A stretch of DNA of 53,091 nucleotides from Ectocarpus siliculosus (GCA_000310025.1 FN649740.1:2775020-2828110), one strand, 5' to 3'; positions 26,983 to 39,145 are shown, counted from the first letter of the stretch. Notes: a model not told the origin generated them from the sequence alone. Made by a program: numbers and translations.

Positions 26983-29900
26983 TAGTTGACTCGATGCTCC
27001 TGTTGTTTTGTCAGCGAGCACCGTGTTTGTTTTATCGCCCGTGTGATGACGGAGTGGGTTTGGAATGGTTATTCACCAGCGAACCACCACGGCGTATCTG
27101 TCGTTGGACAAGTCACAAAGGGAATTGGCTATACGAGCATCATCCCACGAGGACCATGTATGTACAGAATTTTCTTCTTCGTTTTGGGTGCGTCTCGTGC
27201 TGTTGCCGTTGCTTCTGCGGCTGGTTTCCCTGCCGTGTTCAGACGGCAGGGGGCAGCGCGGTGTGATCAACATGTTATGTCTGGTTGTACTGACTACCGG
27301 CAAGGGTTGTTTGCTTCCCGTACATTTATACTTCGCAAGTTGAGAACATCATCGACAGAAAGTTCTGCGTCTGACGCTACCGGCTGCTAGATCAACAGTT
27401 TCGTCATGCACTCAACAACCCATCTGGGGTGCTCGTTGTCATCTGTTGGTTGGTTGTTTGTTTCTGTCCTGGATGCATGCGTCTGGTGCATGCATACCTA
27501 GTGCCTGCGTGTTGCTCTCGTATTGCGTGCACAGTCAGCCGTTGCTGTGCAAAGATGCGCGTGTGTTTGTTTTTCGCTTCTCATCATGCTTGCTATAGCC
27601 CAGAAGTTGTCCTGCCAAGAATCTCATGGCACAATAGTGGGGGAGAAAAAAGTGGCGCTTACGTATGCGAGCTTTGACGGACGGAAGTACAGATTTAGCA
27701 TACCACATGGCAGTTGTCGGCGGACACTGCTGCTGTCTTTAAGAGAAACGCTGGTAGCACAGCAGGACATGTTGGCTTGATGTTTGGCGGTTTGATTTTG
27801 AAGATGGGGAGGAGACACCTGACTGCTGGTGTTGCGTTTAATGTCGAGTTTTTGTGTTGTGTGTTCGGGAGGGGAGATGTTGGTGTCTTGTGGTTATGCT
27901 GCTGCTGCTGTTTGGAACGATGCGCGAGGAACCAACAATAAACTGGTTGGTGTCTTCCGACAGCTTGGCGCCAGCGCCTTCCAACTCTTGTGAACGACGG
28001 ACCGAAGGGTTCGCAACTTTATTCGCCGACGACATGGATGTCGGCAAGGTTGATAAGCTGCTGTGGCAAACGCCCGTGTTCGTGCTCCCGATGATTTCGA
28101 GACGTGGTTTGGTAGACGTGTCTCAGGCACTCTTGTCTCCAGTCTCCCGTGTACACAAATAAGCAAGGCCTCCGCGTGCCCACACGGTGTCTGGCGTGTC
28201 ATAGGTGTGGCGTGCGTTCCTTTTTTCGATTCTGGGGGATGCATGCGCCCAACGCCCCTCGTCTCGTACAAACCCCCTTTTCCCAGCTCCTCGGCGTGAT
28301 GTTGTCCGCCTCTCTTGTGATGCGACAACTACCGGAATATATTGATTGGTATAAATAGCATATTTGAGTTTGAAACTCATCACCGTCGCCAAGCGTCAGA
28401 CGAACATGTGCCATCCAAAACATCGTGTGAAGATACCAACCATCATGTCCATACAGACAGACGTGTCCACCCCGACAGACAGTGGGTTTTTCAACCCCCA
28501 ACATAGAGTACTCCACCACCACTCATCACCACACTTACTTCGCACCGATTCGATTCTTGGTGATTAAATATCGACCGAGCAAGAAGAATACCCGCACTTC
28601 TCTCACCGATCCGATCCTTTTGTGACAGAAGAATAAATCAACCGAACGCAGTCTCGCGTGCACGCAAACACCAAGTGAAACCTCTCGCGGACCACTACCT
28701 GCCCAAGATACGCACTACAATACCTACTTCCTCTACGACACACTTCTGTATGCATAATATGACCCCCTCTAGACAACAACCCGCACTTCTCCGCTCCACG
28801 CGATGAGTTGGTGATCCCGCCCCTTCCCGTACGATGAAGCATACGACAATTATTGCGGCCGAAGCACTCTATCCTACCCATCCATTGGTGCGTCCGAGTT
28901 TTACAGCAGTGGCCCCCGAAACATATGCATGCGTATGTATGTACCTTCCTAGCAATATCGATTCGACGTCCTAAAAAAAAAATGACAACCCAACCCGCAC
29001 CTGCCGTTTACACACACAATACGATGGCCACCTACCCCGTCTTCCCCACATCGACCACCCATGCGTAATAAGCGAAGCCGTTCATGATTTAATGTTTGAG
29101 CCCTCTCTAAGGAACAGCCATCTACCACATACCACTTTTTTTGCGTCCCGAGCTCTATTTCCTTGTATGGTGTGTGTTTCGACAGCGCTGCACAGTTGTA
29201 AACCCCACTCGTCAACCCAACCCAACTCCATGTACTGACGTGCATACTGTACCCGCGCCCCTACTCGGTAGACGTCTAGCAGTCCCACCATCTCTTCTCA
29301 AAGAAGAGGCGACAACACGAATCGTCTGCAACAGAACATTACAGTCATGCAACCAAGGTGAGGTGTATGTACGTACCGCATGATTTGATGGATCCCGAGC
29401 ATGTACCTAAGAACGCCATCTATCTACCTAGTAGCTAATTAAGAAATAATGTATGCATAGCCCCGTGAGGTGTCCCAAACGATACCCATCAGCGGGGGGC
29501 TGGCAACGTGAAAAAGAAACTAATATCTGTGAAACGTCGCGCAAGCGTGTTGCCCCGACACGGGCACAACAATGCATCAGGCACGCACGTGGTATAATAT
29601 ACAATACCATGAGGTGTAGCCAACAAATATCGCCTCTGTCGTGTGTGCTCGCTGTCTCTCTGGTCTTCGTCCTTCCGAACCCAACCAGGCTAAGAGAAAA
29701 ACATACACCGAGCGAAAGACACAGAGTACGTGCAAGGGCAACAGGAACCGACCCCCCAATCACCCCCCCCCCTTCCCATGACCTCGCGCTTGCCTCAGAA
29801 TATGCAACATACGCCATAAACACGACGTCCACATGGATGGAGGAAGGCCTCTCTCCCACACGGAGGGAGGTGGTTCCTTCCGAAGAGATCTATCTGCCAT

Positions 29901-30462
29901 GCCAAACAATCCTCGCTACCTTCCTTCGCACCGCACACGAAAGCAAGAAGAAGATGCAAACAATGCACGCCACTATCGTATTAACAGCCTGCTCCCATTC
30001 GACGCGCGTACACAACTCTTTCTTCACGACTCCCGTGAAACCGTCAGCCGACCGTCTACTGACGGTCGGTCGGTGTGTTTCGCCAGACGTTTATTGAAAC
30101 AAACGCCAGCGCACACGAAATTCTCCAACACCGAAATAAAAACTAACTGGGTTACTATGCAGACTAGTGTTTAAATGCTCACTCGCGAATGACAATCTCA
30201 AAAATGTTATTATAACTCAATCCTTCGAAAATCCTTGGAAATATATACGTTCCCCAACACGCGCGTCGGTTTCCAAGCGGCCGCCTGACTATGCCAGTGT
30301 TGGTAAAGGAAAACAAAACTTTGGGGTGAAATCGGAGTGTACGACAAAAGACAACAATAGAAAAAAAAGTTGCAGTAAATGGGACCCCACCCCAGCAAAG
30401 TAAACCCTGTGCTGACCACATGCAATTGCACCCACATAGATAGCTTACCACATCCACCACGT
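26983..30462. other. gene-poor region
   Basis: No exon can be supported. The first part is presumably the 3' untranslated region of the coiled-coil gene. A plus-strand frame at about 27940-28161 (SDSLAPAPSNSCERRTEG...) and frames at 29453-30100 have no flanking splice logic or family resemblance. Composition is more A/T-rich and pyrimidine-biased from about 28300 on. A perfect hairpin lies at 30048-30069 (CCGACCGTC, TACT, GACGGTCGG). Confidence 0.45.
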
Positions 30463-30635
30463 TCACCACCCCCGCCAAACAGCGGCTGTACAATCGACGA
30501 AAACAATGCGATTGGGGAGTATATTGTTCACAGACAGAGTGTAGGAATGGAAACACAAAAAGATAAAAGCGGACACGTCCATTCTTCGAACGAGTTCTCG
30601 TTCAGCAGCGTTAGCGCTTGCTCGGCAAAATACAA
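30463..30635 (-). CDS. weak candidate terminal exon
   Basis: Read from an AG at about 30636 on the minus strand, the frame gives SANAAERELVRRMDVSAF and continues to a stop near 30463. The phase (two bases to complete a codon) fits the donor of the candidate exon at 31026-31089, and the intervening intron would carry three copies of the donor-linked repeat. The acceptor GAG is poor and the last residues look unlike protein. Listed only because the phase fits. Confidence 0.15.
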
Positions 30636-30754
30636 AGCGCACCATTGTTGTCAGGCACACATGCACACACACGCAGACCACGCCCTCCGCCCGCCCCCCC
30701 TGCCCGGGGAGCCCGATCACGTGTTGGCATATTCTATCCCGCTAACTCACGGGC

Positions 30755-31025
30755 TTCCGCTGATTGGTCAGCCGATTATCGCGGTCGATGCCTACTAAGA
30801 AACACATACATACGCACACACACACACACACCGTTGTTCCGCCGGGCTGAGACTGACGTCATTTCATGGTCAGCCCATCAGCGCGGTCAATGCTAACTCA
30901 AAAAAAAATACACACACACGTCTAGAGCACATGTGTCTTCAACCGCACCGAGACTGACTTTTTTTATTGGTCAGCCGGTTAGCGCGGTCGATGCAAACAA
31001 AAAGAATACACACGCACACACGCAC
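30755..31025 (-). repeat. donor-linked repeat, three tandem units
   Basis: On the minus strand the sequence starts GTGCGTGTGTGCGTGTGTA at 31025, then a T-rich spacer and the core at 30964-30993 (GCATCGACCGCGCTAA, CGGCTGACCAATAA). The tail is GTCAGTCTCGGTGCGG, TTGAAGACA. Second and third cores are at about 30863-30893 and 30761-30791, each preceded by (GT)n. This is the cleanest tandem array in the window, with a period of about 100 bp. The first unit abuts a sequence that reads as an exon end. Confidence 0.85.
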
Positions 31026-31089
31026 CCAAGCCTTTCTGCTCAGGAGGCTCGCCCAGGACGTCCACCTTCTCGAGCCCCACACACTTGCC
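31026..31089 (-). CDS. candidate internal exon, unknown product
   Basis: Between an acceptor GAATCTCAG (minus) and donor GTGCGTG, the 64-bp stretch reads KCVGLEKVDVLGEPPEQKGL in one frame, with balanced composition and GC-rich third positions. It may be a downstream exon of the low-complexity gene at 31388-35477 (the N gap 31145-31367 lies between) or belong to a separate gene. I cannot assign a family. Confidence 0.4.
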
Positions 31090-31144
31090 TGAGATTCTCA
31101 TTCGCATCGAGCGCCTACACGCCCCTCCCCCGCTGCGCCCCACA

Positions 31145-31367
31145 NNNNNNNNNNNNNNNNNNNNNNNNNNNNNNNNNNNNNNNNNNNNNNNNNNNNNNNN
31201 NNNNNNNNNNNNNNNNNNNNNNNNNNNNNNNNNNNNNNNNNNNNNNNNNNNNNNNNNNNNNNNNNNNNNNNNNNNNNNNNNNNNNNNNNNNNNNNNNNNN
31301 NNNNNNNNNNNNNNNNNNNNNNNNNNNNNNNNNNNNNNNNNNNNNNNNNNNNNNNNNNNNNNNNNNN
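31145..31367. other. assembly gap (223 N)
   Basis: A run of 223 N, not a round placeholder number, so probably a sized gap. It separates the end of the large low-complexity frame from the candidate exon at 31026-31089. Confidence 0.98.
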
Positions 31368-31387
31368 GTCCCACCCCTGTCTGTCCA

Positions 31388-34300
31388 TCAGGCCCTCGCC
31401 ACAGCGTTGATGGAGTCGCTAAAAACAAGCGCGTCGCGAGCTTCTATGGCAGTTTCGGCGGCGGCGCGGGCCGCGACGGACGCCTGTTCGGCGAGGGCGG
31501 CGGCGGCGGCGGCGGCGTCCGCTGCGTCGGCGTAAGCCGCAGCGTTAGCGTTAGCCCTGGCGACCGCGGCAGCGCAGTCGGAAGCGGAACGGGCCAGCCA
31601 GGCTCTAGCGGTGACTCTGTCGACGGCGGCACAAGTGTCGGAGGCGGAGCGGGCCAACCAGGCGGAGCGGGCGGCCGCCGTAACCCTGCGCGGCGACGAG
31701 CGCGGCGTCCCCGGCGGCCGCAGGGACGGAGAAGAGCGGAACGCGCGCGCCCTTGCCATCCCGGCGCCACGCGTGGCAGCGGTGCCGAATGGTTTCGACA
31801 GCCCGTCGGCGGTGCCGCTGTCAGGTGCAGCCGGGGAACCCGAAGCGTCCTCGACGCCGGCGGGTAGGCGCCAGGCGTTGTCGGGCAGCAGGCGGGAGGG
31901 GGGGGGGTGCTGACGAACGGTGAAGCACGCGGGGGGAGGCTCGCTCTCCTTCACCTCCCCTCTGCCGTCCTCCTGACGACCCCCCCCGTATATCTCTCGC
32001 CCGCGTTGCCACGTCATCATCGCCTCCTCCCCGTATCCGTCCGGGCTGTCGTTGCCTCCGAACACGCACCCCATGACGCGCTCCTCGAGATTTAGCTTCG
32101 CCATCTCCGGAGACCGGCGAGTACCAGCAGCATCGCGACCGCCACCACCACCAAAAAACCCATCCCCGCTGACATACCCGTCGCTGGGAGCGCCGGCATC
32201 AGCAAGCGAGGCGGAGAAGCGCCTGTAAGAGGCAGGCGAAAAGGGGTTCAGAAAATCCGAAATGGTGTCCTCCTGGGTCATCATCGTCGTCGCCGCCGCC
32301 GGTATCGGTGCCGGCGCCGCCGCCGTGGACGGGGGCACCGGCGATACCCCGTCAGCCTGCGGCCCTTCAAACCAGCTCCGAAAGACGCGCCACCACCCCC
32401 CGGCCTGCGCCACCGTCGCCACCTCCGCACGGTGGTGGTCACCGGCATCGTTGCCGCCGCCGCCGCTGCCGCCGCCGCTGCCGCCGCCGCCGACACCGGA
32501 CGACCGACCCGCCGCAAGGCCTCCCGCCGCTCGCCTCGCCGATTTCTGCCTGGCCGACCGCACCGGCAGTGGCGGGGGCAGCGGTGCGAGATCGTCCAGG
32601 TCTTCGTCGTCGGCGACCGCTTGTTCGCCCCCCTCGCCGCCAAACTTGGGCGCGCACGAAGGAGCCGGCGCCGGAGGAGGACCCGCCGGTGCCGGAGGGG
32701 GGGAAGGCAACAGCGACCCGATCCACCCGCCGTGCCCGTCGGGATGGAACGCCCCGAACAGCGGAACCCCGCAGTTTGCCGGGGTGGTGGCCGTCCCGCC
32801 GCCGCCGGCCGTCGTTCCCGCCGGCTCCCCCGCCGATGAACGGCTCGCCGCCGCTCGCTGCGCGGAGGCTTGCGCTGCTTCCAGTGCCGCCGCCCACGCC
32901 GCGTGGCCGCACGCCGGCGACCGACAAGCGCGACACTCGCCCCGGCGGGAGAGGTCGGCGCCGTCGTCGCACTCTCGAGCGCCTCCGCCTCCTCCTCCTC
33001 CGCAGCCCGCCCGGTGACCCGCGCCACGCCGCCCCTCCCGTCCCGACCCCGGGGACGCTCGCGGAGGAGACGAGAGAAAGGCCGAATGGGGGGGGGGTGC
33101 AGGGGGGGGGACGACGAGGAAGGGGAGCACGAGCACGAGCACGAGGATGGGGAGCGGAACGCTGGCAGGCGGTCCATCTTGCCGATGGGAGTGGGGCAGG
33201 CGAGAACGTCGTCGTCGGTTCCGTCGTCGTAGCGGCAGACGAGGCGCGGCGGCTGCTTCTGCGGGCCCTTCGCGGGCCAGATCCAGTCGACCGTGTACAC
33301 GCTGCCGCTAGCGGCAGCCGAAGGGGAAGACGCAGCCCAGGAAGAGCGCGACGTAGTTGGGCTCGACTCAACAGTCAAGGACCCTCCGGCCTGGTGCTGC
33401 TGCTTCTGCTGCCCCCCGCGCCTGCGCCCTCGGAAGTTGGCGCCGCTTCTACAACCGCCCCCCGCGCCTTCCAGCATCCCGTCTTTCTTGGCGCGGCGCC
33501 GTTGCCGCCCTCCTCCCTTTCTCTGCCGCTGCCTCGCGTCCACGGCGCGAGAGCTCCCGCTCTTTTCGGCGACGCGGTACGGGTTGACGACGACGGGGAG
33601 GCCGGAGCGCGCGGGATCCGAGCCATCCCGGCGCTGGTCCTCGTAATGATGACCGCGCCGCTGCTGCCGCTCACGCTGAGGCGGCCTTGAAGGCGGAGGC
33701 CTCCTCATTCTTCCGCTGCTGGGAGTGGTGCTCTCGCCTCCCGTGGGTTTCGCCCGAGCTGCTTCTGCTTCTGCTTCTGCTTTTGCTTCCGCCGCCGTCG
33801 CCACCCCGTCGTTCGCCAACATTAACGCCTCCACTGCGTCCGCCTTCGCCAGCATCTCCGCCACGGTGGCCACGGAGGCCCTCGGGGCGTGGCCACAAGG
33901 CCCGCCGGCGTCCCTAGGGCTGAGGTGGGGGGGGCGGCTGAGCGGTGAAACCGGCGGGGGCGGCGGCGGAGCCCGCCGCGGCGCCTTCGGCGCGTGCGGC
34001 AGCGGCGGCGGCGGCGGCAGGGCTTTGTCCAGGCGCAGAGGCCTGACCGGAGTCGCGTGCGGGCCGGAAGGCGTCGTCGTGGAGCACGGGTGCTTGTCGC
34101 CGCCGCGGCTGCTGAAGCTCAAGCTGCCGCCACTGCAGGCGCTGCCGCTCGGCGACGGGCCGACCTTCGCCGCCGACACTCGGAGACCCGCTCGGCCGGT
34201 GGCGAGGTCGACGATGGTCCGGATGTCGGGGACCTTGCCGGCACTCTGCTGCTTCGTTTTTTCGGGTTGTTGTCAGAGGAGGGCGGCGGTGGTCAATGGC

Positions 34301-35477
34301 GCGTAGTGTGTGAGACCGGGGAGGGCACGATGTGTGTGGGCGCTTTTTTTCATGGCGTGCATAGGACCGAGCTGCGGCGGTAGGTAGTAGGTCTCGCCCG
34401 GCCAAGGCGAGTGTTCGTGATTACCACCAAAGGTGGGTGCGGAAATAGTTATAGTGCTCCCGCAGGTGTCATTGTCATGTTTGTTTGAGTGCGAAAAAAG
34501 AACGGGTCGGGGGTTCTAATAGAGCACGAGGGAGGACGGGCGAGTCTTTTTTGAACCCGAACCAAGACCAAAGCTGTGAACCAACTCTAAAACAGCAAGT
34601 AAAACACGAACGTTAAATATGGATTCATTCATTCCTGGGCGGAGAAACTCACAAGTAAACTTGGTCGGCCATAGAGGGGAGGGATCTGCTTATAGATGTT
34701 GCAACTGCTGTTGTGTCTGTCGTGCATGCTCGTCCCCTTTTTTGTTGCATTTCTTCTTGGGTGGCGCCCACCGAAATTCTGACAAGTCACGTTTGCTCGA
34801 CCATATATATCCTGTGCAGGAGAGGCCGCTGTTGTTGTTGTTGTTGTTGCCGTCGTCCTACTCCGATATCTTGACATCCTCAGGAATACGAACGGAATCC
34901 ATCCAATCGTGTTTTTATCGTACCACGACTCCCTCCCCCCGCGCCCACTCGTTGTTTGGCCTACATACAAGCCAAGCCCAAGAAGACCCTCCTTGTCCTG
35001 TTCTTCTCACCTCACGAGTAGGAGCGTATATTGAGCCCACAGACCAAGAAGAGAATGAGCTGGTGGATCGGGTGTGCACCGTAGACCCCGGCGTCGGGCA
35101 ATGCTGCTGCTGCTGCTGCTGCCGCCGCTGCTGCTGCTGCCGCTGCTGCTGGTGTTCTGCCTTGTCGTCGTCGCCGTCGTCTGACTTGAGATGAACGACA
35201 GGCTGGTTTCTTTTCTTGTCCTTGGCAGACTCGTCGTCGTCGTCCTCGTCGTTGCTGCAACCGGCATAGTTGCGGATGGTGAGAGAGGTCAACCGCCTGC
35301 GGCTGCTGATGGGCTTCACGTTGGCCGAGGGAGGCGTGATGCTTTGGTTGCTGTAGCCGTCGATGCCTGCAGCAGCACCACCAGCACCAGCACCAGCAGG
35401 AGAATCTACGAGCTCCACTCCACCGGCTGCTTGTGGCGCCTCGGAATACGTCAGCGCTAGCCCGCCGGGTTCGATCC
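31388..35477 (-). CDS. large low-complexity protein of unknown function (5' end not found)
   Basis: Two parts. Exon A (about 35011-35477; the acceptor CGTCGCAG is my choice) encodes RRLTSLTIRNYAG, an acidic patch (NDEDDDDE), a poly-Gln stretch and SIYAPTRE before donor GTGAGA. Exon B starts at 34248 in matching phase: AGKVPDIRTIVDLATGRAGL, proline-rich sequence, a helix VATVAEMLAKADAVEALML, basic low-complexity sequence, then the most domain-like stretch, SVYTVDWIWPAKGPQKQ with CRYDDGTDDDVLACPTPIG. From about 33140-32900 the believable frame changes by one and continues as RGECRACRSPACGHAAW, glycine-rich linkers, TISDFLNPFSPASYRRF, then Ala-rich helices to a TGA at 31388. The change needs either an intron of 3n+2 bases or an indel; C and G runs near 33090-33115 favour an indel. 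There is no membrane segment. It is possibly nuclear or regulatory, which is inference only. Confidence 0.5.
35103..35151 (-). repeat. (CAG)n tract encoding poly-glutamine
   Basis: TGC/GCC triplets on the plus strand; on the minus strand they are CAG/CGG codons giving a Gln-rich stretch in exon A of the low-complexity gene. Confidence 0.8.
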
Positions 35478-35844
35478 CTGCGACGGCGCGACCAAACCAG
35501 CCAGCGTTGGATATTAATTCGTAGAAAATGCTTGTAAAGTACGCGAAGAATACATGGCAATCATGTAATTACTTGAGCGGATAGATTTTGTTATGTATCT
35601 GTAGCATAAACATGACACAAACATCAGGCCTGTCTTCCTGTGGTTTATTTACGACAGCAATACAGCTGTGATGATGAGCGGAAATAAATGCTTGCCGTAT
35701 TCGCACCTGCTACATAGTTAGTGCAGTGACCTGCAGACGACGCCACGAAATGTGTGTGTGCAGAGTTACAGAAGGAATCAACCACTTTGGTTGAGTGGTG
35801 GGCAGACAACATGATGATCAGACTATTATTATTACTCTTGGGTT

Positions 35845-36190
35845 TGAGTTCGATGTATTTTGCACTGTTTGTAAGAAAGTCGCTGTGGAAGAAGAGGAGG
35901 GGCGGGATCTCGCCGAAAGGACGGAAGGATTGTTGTGTGTACGGTAGATACTTTGACGGCAATACAGACGCACACGTTTGTTGTAAGTAGGTGTAGCCCA
36001 CTCATCATGCGGTTTGTAGTTGTGTGGAGATAGAACACTCACTGATGAACCTTGGGTTTTTGAGCTCCGATGATGATGAGCAGGAGTTGTTAAAGAAAAA
36101 AATAGATGACAAAGGGGAGGTAGGTGCGGGATCTCGCAAAAAAAAGGAGTGCAGGATTGTGTATTTGGCGGTGGTGCAAGGCGGTGTCAC
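35845..36190 (+). repeat. diverged tandem duplication, transposon-like
   Basis: CTTGGGTTTGAG..GATG, GGGATCTCGC, AAAGGA-like and AGGATTGT..GTGTA blocks occur in the same order at about 35847-35960 and 36050-36165. The second copy is preceded by an open frame (MNLGFLSSDDDEQELLKKK), but that frame has no recognisable domain. Confidence 0.4.
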
Positions 36191-38269
36191 AATACGGTTA
36201 TTAATGTGCATAGATAGGATCATCATGTGCTATACTATACTGCTTGATTTGATTTGCATTGGAAAGATTTCACAAATGGTAAAGCTCCAAAGACGTGGTG
36301 CCATGCACGGGGTGGTGGGTGTATGTAGCAGCACCGTCGGTCGGTCGCCAGCATGACGGATGAACGGACGATTGTTGAATTTTTCGTTTACAGAACAAGC
36401 TGGTACACCTGTTGTAGACTTTTCATTCGTTGTATACAGTAGTACGACACACAGGGCACCCAGGGCGCTTGTTTTTTCCTGCGTAAGACCACAAGACTGC
36501 TGTAGTCTAAGTGTTCTGCGACACAGATTTCGAAGAGCCAGATATCCGTGTTGCTCTTGATTGAGTGGAACAACAGGGCTTCCCCACAAAAACATGCCCG
36601 TGAACGAAAACACAGGGGTACGGATTGCGACTGCGAGACTTAGTGGCACACACATGCTGGGTCAAAGCTCGGCCCTATTCGGGCGGGCAGACAGGTCGAC
36701 AGAGTGCACCAAGCGCCGCTTATCGCTGCTGCTGTACTCTCAACTACTCGCCAGCCAAAGATCTTTTCGCGAGTGAGGGCGAGCTATGCATGCACCACAC
36801 TTGCCGTCGGGAGCATATTGCACGCAGGAATCATCACAGCCCCAGAGAGGGTGGCTCCCACAGCAGTCCTGCTGACTCCTACGGATACACGGCACGGCCA
36901 AATACTTGGAACGTACAACCTGGCCAGCGCACCACCAGACACCGGTTATTTTGAGGCGCCAACAAAAGATAGATAGCTAGCGGCTTCTCGGCGTTCATAC
37001 TTTGCGGGGCGAAAGGCCCGACGGGCCTGGCTTATCCCCTGCTGTGGCTCACCTTGATATCGAGATCCTCTCGCCATGCTATGGATCCAGCTTGCCTCCG
37101 GTCGCCAATCCAGAGAAGAAACGAAGGGTCGTACTGCTGTGGAGAGAGGAAAATAAATGGCGGGATCGATCGACAAACACACAGAGAGGGCTGGAGAGGT
37201 TGTGAGAGTCTCTTGTTGTCGGCCCAGGACACGTTGAGAAAAAAAACCACTTGTCGATTTTTTCCCTGTCTGAAATCGGGTGAAAACTCTCGTCTCCGAC
37301 CGGCCTCAACCATGGGATCCACAGCTGACAACCTCCGCATCTTTCTCGTGGTCGGACGGTTCAAGCGCGCGTGCGTCCGGATGGCGCGAGTGGCGCGATC
37401 TCGCCAGACGAGGTGGATCCCCGCACGGTCAGCGCTTTGCTGTCCGTGTACGAACGCGCGTAGGCTGTCATGGATTAGGGCAGCAGAAAAAACGAACCGA
37501 AGGACATGGTCGTATGCACACGGTTGATATGATTCAGAATTAATTGCGCTGCGTTCGGTAATAGAAGAGCAGGATACCAGGTTACCGGCCGGGCAACCGG
37601 CAAATGAGGGTGCCCATCTGTCGAATCGCCGCTCGCTGTGCTATTTGCTTGTATTGTACAGCGCGCGGCTCGCTCCGGTCTCGTCGTGGGAAAAACTCCC
37701 GTATTTTCGCATTTTCCCTACATACTTGTAGTTGTTGCAGGTGGTGAAAGCTGTATATATATATACTGTGTTGTGAACGTCGACTACATGGAGTTCTAGA
37801 TGCAGCAGCAGCAGCAGCGTCGCAGGCACGTACTATCGATAGGCACTGTAGAAGATAGATTCAGCGTGCATTTTTCTACAAAACAGGATTGATTGCAAGC
37901 TGCCACGCTCACGTCTACTTCAGCGCCCTCACTGCGGTAAAGATTAAGATTTATTTAAACTTATTTGATGGCAATATTACCTGTGTTATATAATAATAAT
38001 GGACTATATATCAATCAACTTTTGAACGAGGATCCGTCCCACCCAACGTCCCATAGAGCAACGAGGTCCAGGCACGACGACGGTAGGTGCAGTTTTATTC
38101 GTTGCCCCTCAGCATGTAGACTATCTGCCGACTGCTGTACGTGTTTTACCAGGTGGCCTTATAACTCAGGGGAGCTAGACTACATGTAAATCAGAAGAGA
38201 TGGGCTGCAGGTCTTATTGTTGAGCTGTACAGCTACGAATGTATGTATCCACGTGTTGTTGAAATGACG

Positions 38270-39145
38270 TGAAAGATTGACATTTCAGGAAGTTTTGACG
38301 TGAAGAGGTTGCGCCGCTTTTTTGGGGGCAAACTCTGACGGCGAAATTTTTGTGAGGAAGCGTCAAAATTAAATTTCACCCATTAAACCGACGCGAAAAG
38401 ATTGACGCTTCAAACATCGCCAGACTGTGGCTCACACACGCTTGCTCTGCTGCGGTCTGCTGTGCGCGGTCAGCAGCGAACACATTGGCCATGCCTATAC
38501 TGATTGCTCCTAGCGGTCCTGCACCCACGCGTCTCGGCAGTTCTCACGGCGGCCAAGTGGCCAGACGCGCGTGTTCGGCGCGCGCGTTCGGTAGATGCGC
38601 CGTCGCGATTGCGCACGGGCTTTCAGCAGCAAAAAGGGGCATAGGCAGGGGAGTGATTGGGGGAGTCTCGCCCTCGAAGGGAGCACATGGAGAGGAGTAA
38701 GGGAGGGTACACGGACTTTGCCAGTCAGTAGGTGCATTTCGCCCGCCCCCTCACGGGGTTCGGTGCTCTGCTGCCGCAGTGACGTCGGTATATACACAGC
38801 AGTGCAGCGAGCAGCTGCCTTACTCATCAGCAACGAACGGCAGTTTGACGCCTGGGAAGTCGCAGTTTGACGCCTGGGAAAAGTCGCCGCGGCAAAGGAG
38901 GGAAGGTCGGCGGGATGAGGCGAAGGGGTACACCTAGTCTCCTGGGAGCCTGGGGGTGTGAGTCTTCGCTTCGGAATGTCGACCCTGGGTGGCAGCCCGA
39001 ACCAACCTTGAACTCTACCTCCACCATTTTTTTTTTTTCACCTCTCACGTGTCAACGGGCACACGCGGTGCGAATTTTTCCCGTCAAAACCCTCAACCGT
39101 CACTTTATGTTGGCGTCAATCCTCAAAGGTCAAAATTCCGCGTCA
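38270..39145. repeat. cluster of TTGACG/CGTCAA motifs, possible transposon
   Basis: At least twelve TTGACG-type motifs occur in about 870 bp. They are mainly in direct orientation on the left (for example near 38276, 38294, 38403, 38842, 38863) and inverted on the right (near 39048, 39083, 39112, 39139). One block, CAGTTTGACGCCTGGGAA, is directly repeated at about 38839 and 38860. Inverted clusters of a short motif at both ends are typical of subterminal repeats of DNA transposons. No transposase or clear terminal repeat was found. Confidence 0.4.

Noticed and set aside
30048-30069. Perfect 9-bp hairpin as a terminator
   Set aside because: No T run follows and bacterial-type terminators are not expected here; recorded only as a hairpin.
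29453-30097. 214-codon plus-strand frame
   Set aside because: No domain, no hydrophobic pattern, no splice logic; composition of random open sequence.
31085-31867. Plus-strand frame running through the N gap
   Set aside because: It is held open by N and GC-rich sequence and is antisense to the Ala-rich C terminus of the minus-strand gene.
32308-33690. 460-codon plus-strand open frame opposite the low-complexity gene
   Set aside because: Very high GC leaves all six frames open here. This frame is Pro/Arg-rich with no domain, and the minus strand gives the more protein-like sequence and matching splice phases.
36024-36356. 110-codon plus frame starting MEIEHSLMNLGFLSSDDDE
   Set aside because: The acidic start looks protein-like, but the rest is not, and the frame lies in a diverged duplication; possible transposase remnant only.
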